Of a DNA stretch of 64,000 nt, positions 63,601-64,000 are shown in pieces (position 1 is the stretch's first letter; every line of letters starts with the position of its first letter). The notes beneath the pieces were generated by a model. The model had not been told where the DNA came from. It saw nothing but the letters and a program-made list of their open reading frames with translations, and ran no database searches. Source of the DNA: Mytilus trossulus (lineage: Eukaryota > Mollusca > Bivalvia > Mytilida > Mytilidae); assembly GCF_036588685.1 (NCBI RefSeq), contig NC_086374.1, positions 91,444,059 to 91,508,058 on the forward strand. Reading direction: 5' to 3'. The position numbers and the translations under genes were made by a program.

Positions 63601-64000
63601 CTTTGATCATTTTTTTGTATAGTTTAATTTGTCATGTGAAAAAAATACTTATTATGAATAATATGACCTTGACCTCATTTCGTGGATAATGTGGTTTGAT
63701 ATATTTCTCATATACACAATAGGGTCACCAAGTTTTTGCGTATGGAATGATTTTTAAGTAAATACATGTCTTTAATTTGGTAAGGCAGAATTGAAATAAT
63801 GGCAGAATTTTTATATTTTCAGAGTATTACATATGAAGCAAGGTAGTAGAAGGATCAGTAGATCCCTGTGTGATGACAATATTTTATACTCTATAAACTT
63901 TAACACACAATATATAGATGAAGACGCCGTGGCCGATCTACCATCTGCCATAATGGAGGTAGGACCAACTAAAGACATTGACCTGTTCTATAAGAATATG
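33694..64000 (+). CDS. CEP192: CEP192 / SPD-2-family centrosomal scaffold protein, 31 coding exons, 3' end beyond the window
   Basis: CEP192 scaffolds the pericentriolar material and recruits PLK4, Aurora A and PLK1 for centriole duplication and spindle assembly. Exons (all GT-AG, phases consistent, 6,228 nt, no stops): 33694-33830, 34287-34538, 35495-35559, 36278-36461, 37698-37921, 38716-38844, 41263-41360, 42616-42685, 42990-43131, 43488-43590, 45126-45197, 46198-46377, 46901-47174, 47594-47731, 48607-48671, 48941-49102, 49591-49699, 50433-52163, 52690-52982, 53672-53818, 56322-56450, 56858-57059, 57491-57633, 58024-58232, 58753-58905, 59401-59485, 61282-61434, 62053-62248, 62693-62775, 63090-63211, 63823-64000. 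Orthology rests on colinear matches to remembered human CEP192: SIEDLSAVAEE and PLAMSTVARG at the N-terminus, LRLSF, ISVGQFMKSRSGQLGS, and C-terminal beta-sandwich segments such as LPLEGYGGSS-like IPLEGYGGSSLLVIEG and DIDLFYKNM. The start is ATG at 33694, with an in-frame stop just upstream. Small exons may be missed or misjoined. Confidence 0.93.
37122..37240. repeat. Short snap-back repeat (about 118 bp) in CEP192 intron 4
   Basis: 'aggaaacatagaacgcaggc' and 'gtcgacaacc' at the left pair with 'gttgtcgacgtatgcgctct' and 'atgtttcct' at the right. This is a compact inverted repeat, probably a small MITE. Confidence 0.6.
38510..38630 (+). repeat. R2 fragment in CEP192 intron 5
   Basis: Block 'ggagatgtgctataattgcc' to 'cagccttcaacaatgag' matches R2. 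Confidence 0.65.
39806..40373. mobile_element. MITE of about 565 bp with long TIRs and TA flanks, in CEP192 intron 6
   Basis: Termini CTATAGTCGCCGTCAGC-type: 'tatagtcgccgtcagc' at the left and 'gctgacggcgactata' at the right. Imperfect inverted arms extend about 190 bp ('aattcgtagcggttat', 'cactcgagatata', 'ccactactgacctacctttt' and complements). The ends are compatible with a TA target-site duplication. The short frames inside are shadows of the arms. Confidence 0.85.
43591..45125 (+). other. CEP192 intron 10
   Basis: A 1.5-kb AT-rich intron. I see no gene, RNA or transposon inside it. It ends with acceptor 'acaatag' at 45125. Confidence 0.5.
45162..45620 (+). repeat. 39-bp minisatellite spanning the end of a CEP192 exon and its donor site
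   Basis: About 12 head-to-tail copies of a 39-bp unit (13 codons, TEKGMDRYSNYQV). Copy 1 contains the end of exon 11 and its donor (CAG|GTA at 45197/45198). Copies 2 and 3 carry identical in-frame donors at 45236/45237 and 45275/45276, and copies 9 and 11 also end in CAGGTA. Copies 4-8 and 10 have 'caagat' instead, and copy 6 is 37 bp, which breaks the frame and creates a stop at 45381-45383. The repeat therefore arose by amplification of an exon end and is a potential source of 13-residue length variants. Confidence 0.85.
47267..47364 (+). repeat. 49-bp tandem duplication in CEP192 intron 13
   Basis: Two identical 49-bp copies (start 47267 and 47316), each with 'actaggagggcactgttttt' and 'agtacctggttttgtacta'. 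Identity implies a recent duplication. Confidence 0.85.
47995..48480 (-). repeat. R1 and R3 repeats in CEP192 intron 14
   Basis: A minus-orientation R1 (47995-48180: 'aactgtcatactcctgactt', 'gtagaaaatggtggatt') is followed by a minus-orientation R3 (48335-48480: 'ctgaaggacgcctcc', 'gacctgttggtgaccttctg', 'gggttgttgtctctttgata'). Confidence 0.75.
50433..52163 (+). other. CEP192: CEP192 exon 18, unusually long (1,731 nt)
   Basis: Encodes residues about 802-1378, by far the largest exon in the gene (others are 65-293 nt). It opens with MSDISRFMSSVSMSKDPKEI followed by a helical MAWSQKQ stretch, which aligns with the human block ISTIASAIAEASVNTDPSQL before the long disordered middle. The remainder is low-complexity and rich in Ser, His, Asp and Pro, with no domain. 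It fits the rapidly evolving linker between the kinase-binding N-terminus and the C-terminal beta-sandwich array. The frame is clean from the acceptor at 50432 to the donor at 52164. Confidence 0.85.
53819..56321 (+). other. CEP192 intron 20 with interspersed repeat R6
   Basis: A 2.5-kb intron. 54478-54800 is a repeat (R6) with 'atgccctacctatgatagta', a CGTTCGTCCATCCGTTCG-like tract, 'caggttaaagtttttggtta', 'aacttagtatacatgttccc' and 'gggcatccctgtactatgga'. A diverged piece of the same family is at 57225-57400. Nothing else is recognised. Confidence 0.55.
57806..57885 (+). repeat. R2 fragment in CEP192 intron 23
   Basis: 5' part of R2 ('aagatgtggtatgattgcca', 'agacaactatccacaaaaga', 'aaaatggcacaaacattaac'). 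Confidence 0.75.
59213..59290 (+). repeat. Fragment of the 29284-31396 TIR element in CEP192 intron 25
   Basis: 'agagattactctgacgtcca', 'cgactgttttgccaggcaag' and 'ctggggctgtgg' match the terminus at 29287-29345. Only one end is present. Confidence 0.7.
59665..59760 (+). repeat. R2 fragment in CEP192 intron 26
   Basis: Diverged R2 ('agcaactatagatcactgtg', 'cagccttcagcaatgagca'). Confidence 0.5.
59769..61050. mobile_element. Fold-back element of about 1.28 kb in CEP192 intron 26
   Basis: Outer arms of about 100 bp: 'aagggttccgcggaaccc' and 'gcctacttttgctgtaaatt' at the left are mirrored by 'aatttacagc..aaaagtaggt' and 'ttccaaggaaccctt' at the right. Inner inverted blocks pair 'cttagtctcgctttttcgac' (60384-60403) with 'aaaaagcgagactaagtgat' (60573-60592). 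The left arm contains two direct copies of a 'cttctggatactatcttat...ccacagagtgaat' block (60052-60150 and 60232-60345), and the right arm has one in inverted orientation (60640-60740). No coding frame. Confidence 0.8.
60742..60950. mobile_element. MITE of about 208 bp nested in the fold-back element
   Basis: Termini 'atgagggggataggaggggt' and its near-complement 'cctatcccccctcat' enclose a C/G-rich core with several 'atcccg' motifs, compositionally unlike the AT-rich surroundings. It interrupts the right arm of the fold-back, whose left arm has no counterpart. Confidence 0.7.
61557..61646 (+). repeat. 42-bp tandem duplication in CEP192 intron 27
   Basis: Two identical 42-bp units (61557-61598 and 61599-61640) plus a six-base start of a third. 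Each unit holds an internal palindrome: 'ggtggttct' against 'agaaccac'. Confidence 0.85.
61738..61933. mobile_element. MITE of 196 bp with TIRs, in CEP192 intron 27
   Basis: Left TACTGTAAACCAACTTATTT and right, in reverse complement, the same TACTGTAAACCAACTTATTT. The match continues into TTCGC. The TA at each end is a likely target duplication. The core has 'ttcgcgat'-type motifs. No coding. Confidence 0.85.

Larger units (their letters stand above)
52690..64000 (+). other. CEP192: CEP192 C-terminal PapD/ASH-like beta-sandwich array (13 exons, incomplete)
   Basis: From residue about 1379 the protein becomes a series of immunoglobulin-like MSP/ASH (PapD-like) beta-sandwiches, the SPD-2 domain region that targets the protein to centrosomes. 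Matching landmarks include VCCVGISIERKLELTNPTNS followed by WLECYLQV (human ACCVGIASQTLL and LNPTDRWLQV), VIFIPKLAGAYVASL, NLRNAGNIHMEL, FIDFGGVQVG, IPLEGYGGSSLLVIEGA and NVGPRAAYVKSLCF. Recurrent N-x-G/N-x-T turns mark strand pairs typical of ASH folds. The window ends mid-exon at DIDLFYKNM, aligning with human VQLFYGSM, so the last part of the array (several hundred residues in human) lies beyond the right edge. Confidence 0.9.

Overview
The window is an AT-rich, intron-rich animal genomic segment. It is most likely from a marine mussel (Mytilus-like bivalve). The basis is mixed. The sequence itself shows GT-AG introns, a CEP192 orthologue, divergent lophotrochozoan-style receptors, and dense families of short interspersed repeats and miniature inverted-repeat elements. 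The match of these repeat families to mussel DNA is from memory and was not searched.

Layout. Positions 1-33,600 are repeat-rich DNA with two intact-looking intronless receptor genes. One is a divergent Cys-loop (nicotinic-type) ion-channel subunit on the minus strand (5073-6209), with a rearranged pseudogene copy of the same family about 2.5 kb away (8680-8890). The other is a class A (rhodopsin-like) GPCR on the plus strand (17279-18322). Around them lie at least four remnants of one reverse-transcriptase retroelement (Penelope-like by RT motifs), a 5'-truncated LINE tail, a satellite derived from the retroelement's 3' region, several inverted-repeat elements, a Tc1-like TIR element, a nested pair of TIR elements inside an older repeat, and an approximately 1.75-kb internally repetitive element.

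Positions 33,694-64,000 hold most of one gene, CEP192 (SPD-2 family centrosome scaffold), on the plus strand. I resolve 31 coding exons that join in a single open frame of 2,076 codons. The gene runs off the right edge of the window. Its introns contain MITEs, a fold-back element and interspersed repeats. A 39-bp minisatellite duplicates the end of one exon together with its splice donor.

The most notable system is a set of hammerhead self-cleaving ribozymes (best copies near 937-980, 19164-19207, 19528-19571 and 25661-25704). Two sit 364 bp apart in a tandem array (18874-19612), which is the architecture of a retrozyme, a small non-coding retroelement that replicates through ribozyme-processed circular RNA. 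Metazoan retrozymes are thought to be moved by Penelope-like reverse transcriptases, and such RT remnants are present in the same window. Every solo repeat of the commonest family (R1) resembles the 3' tail that follows these RT remnants.
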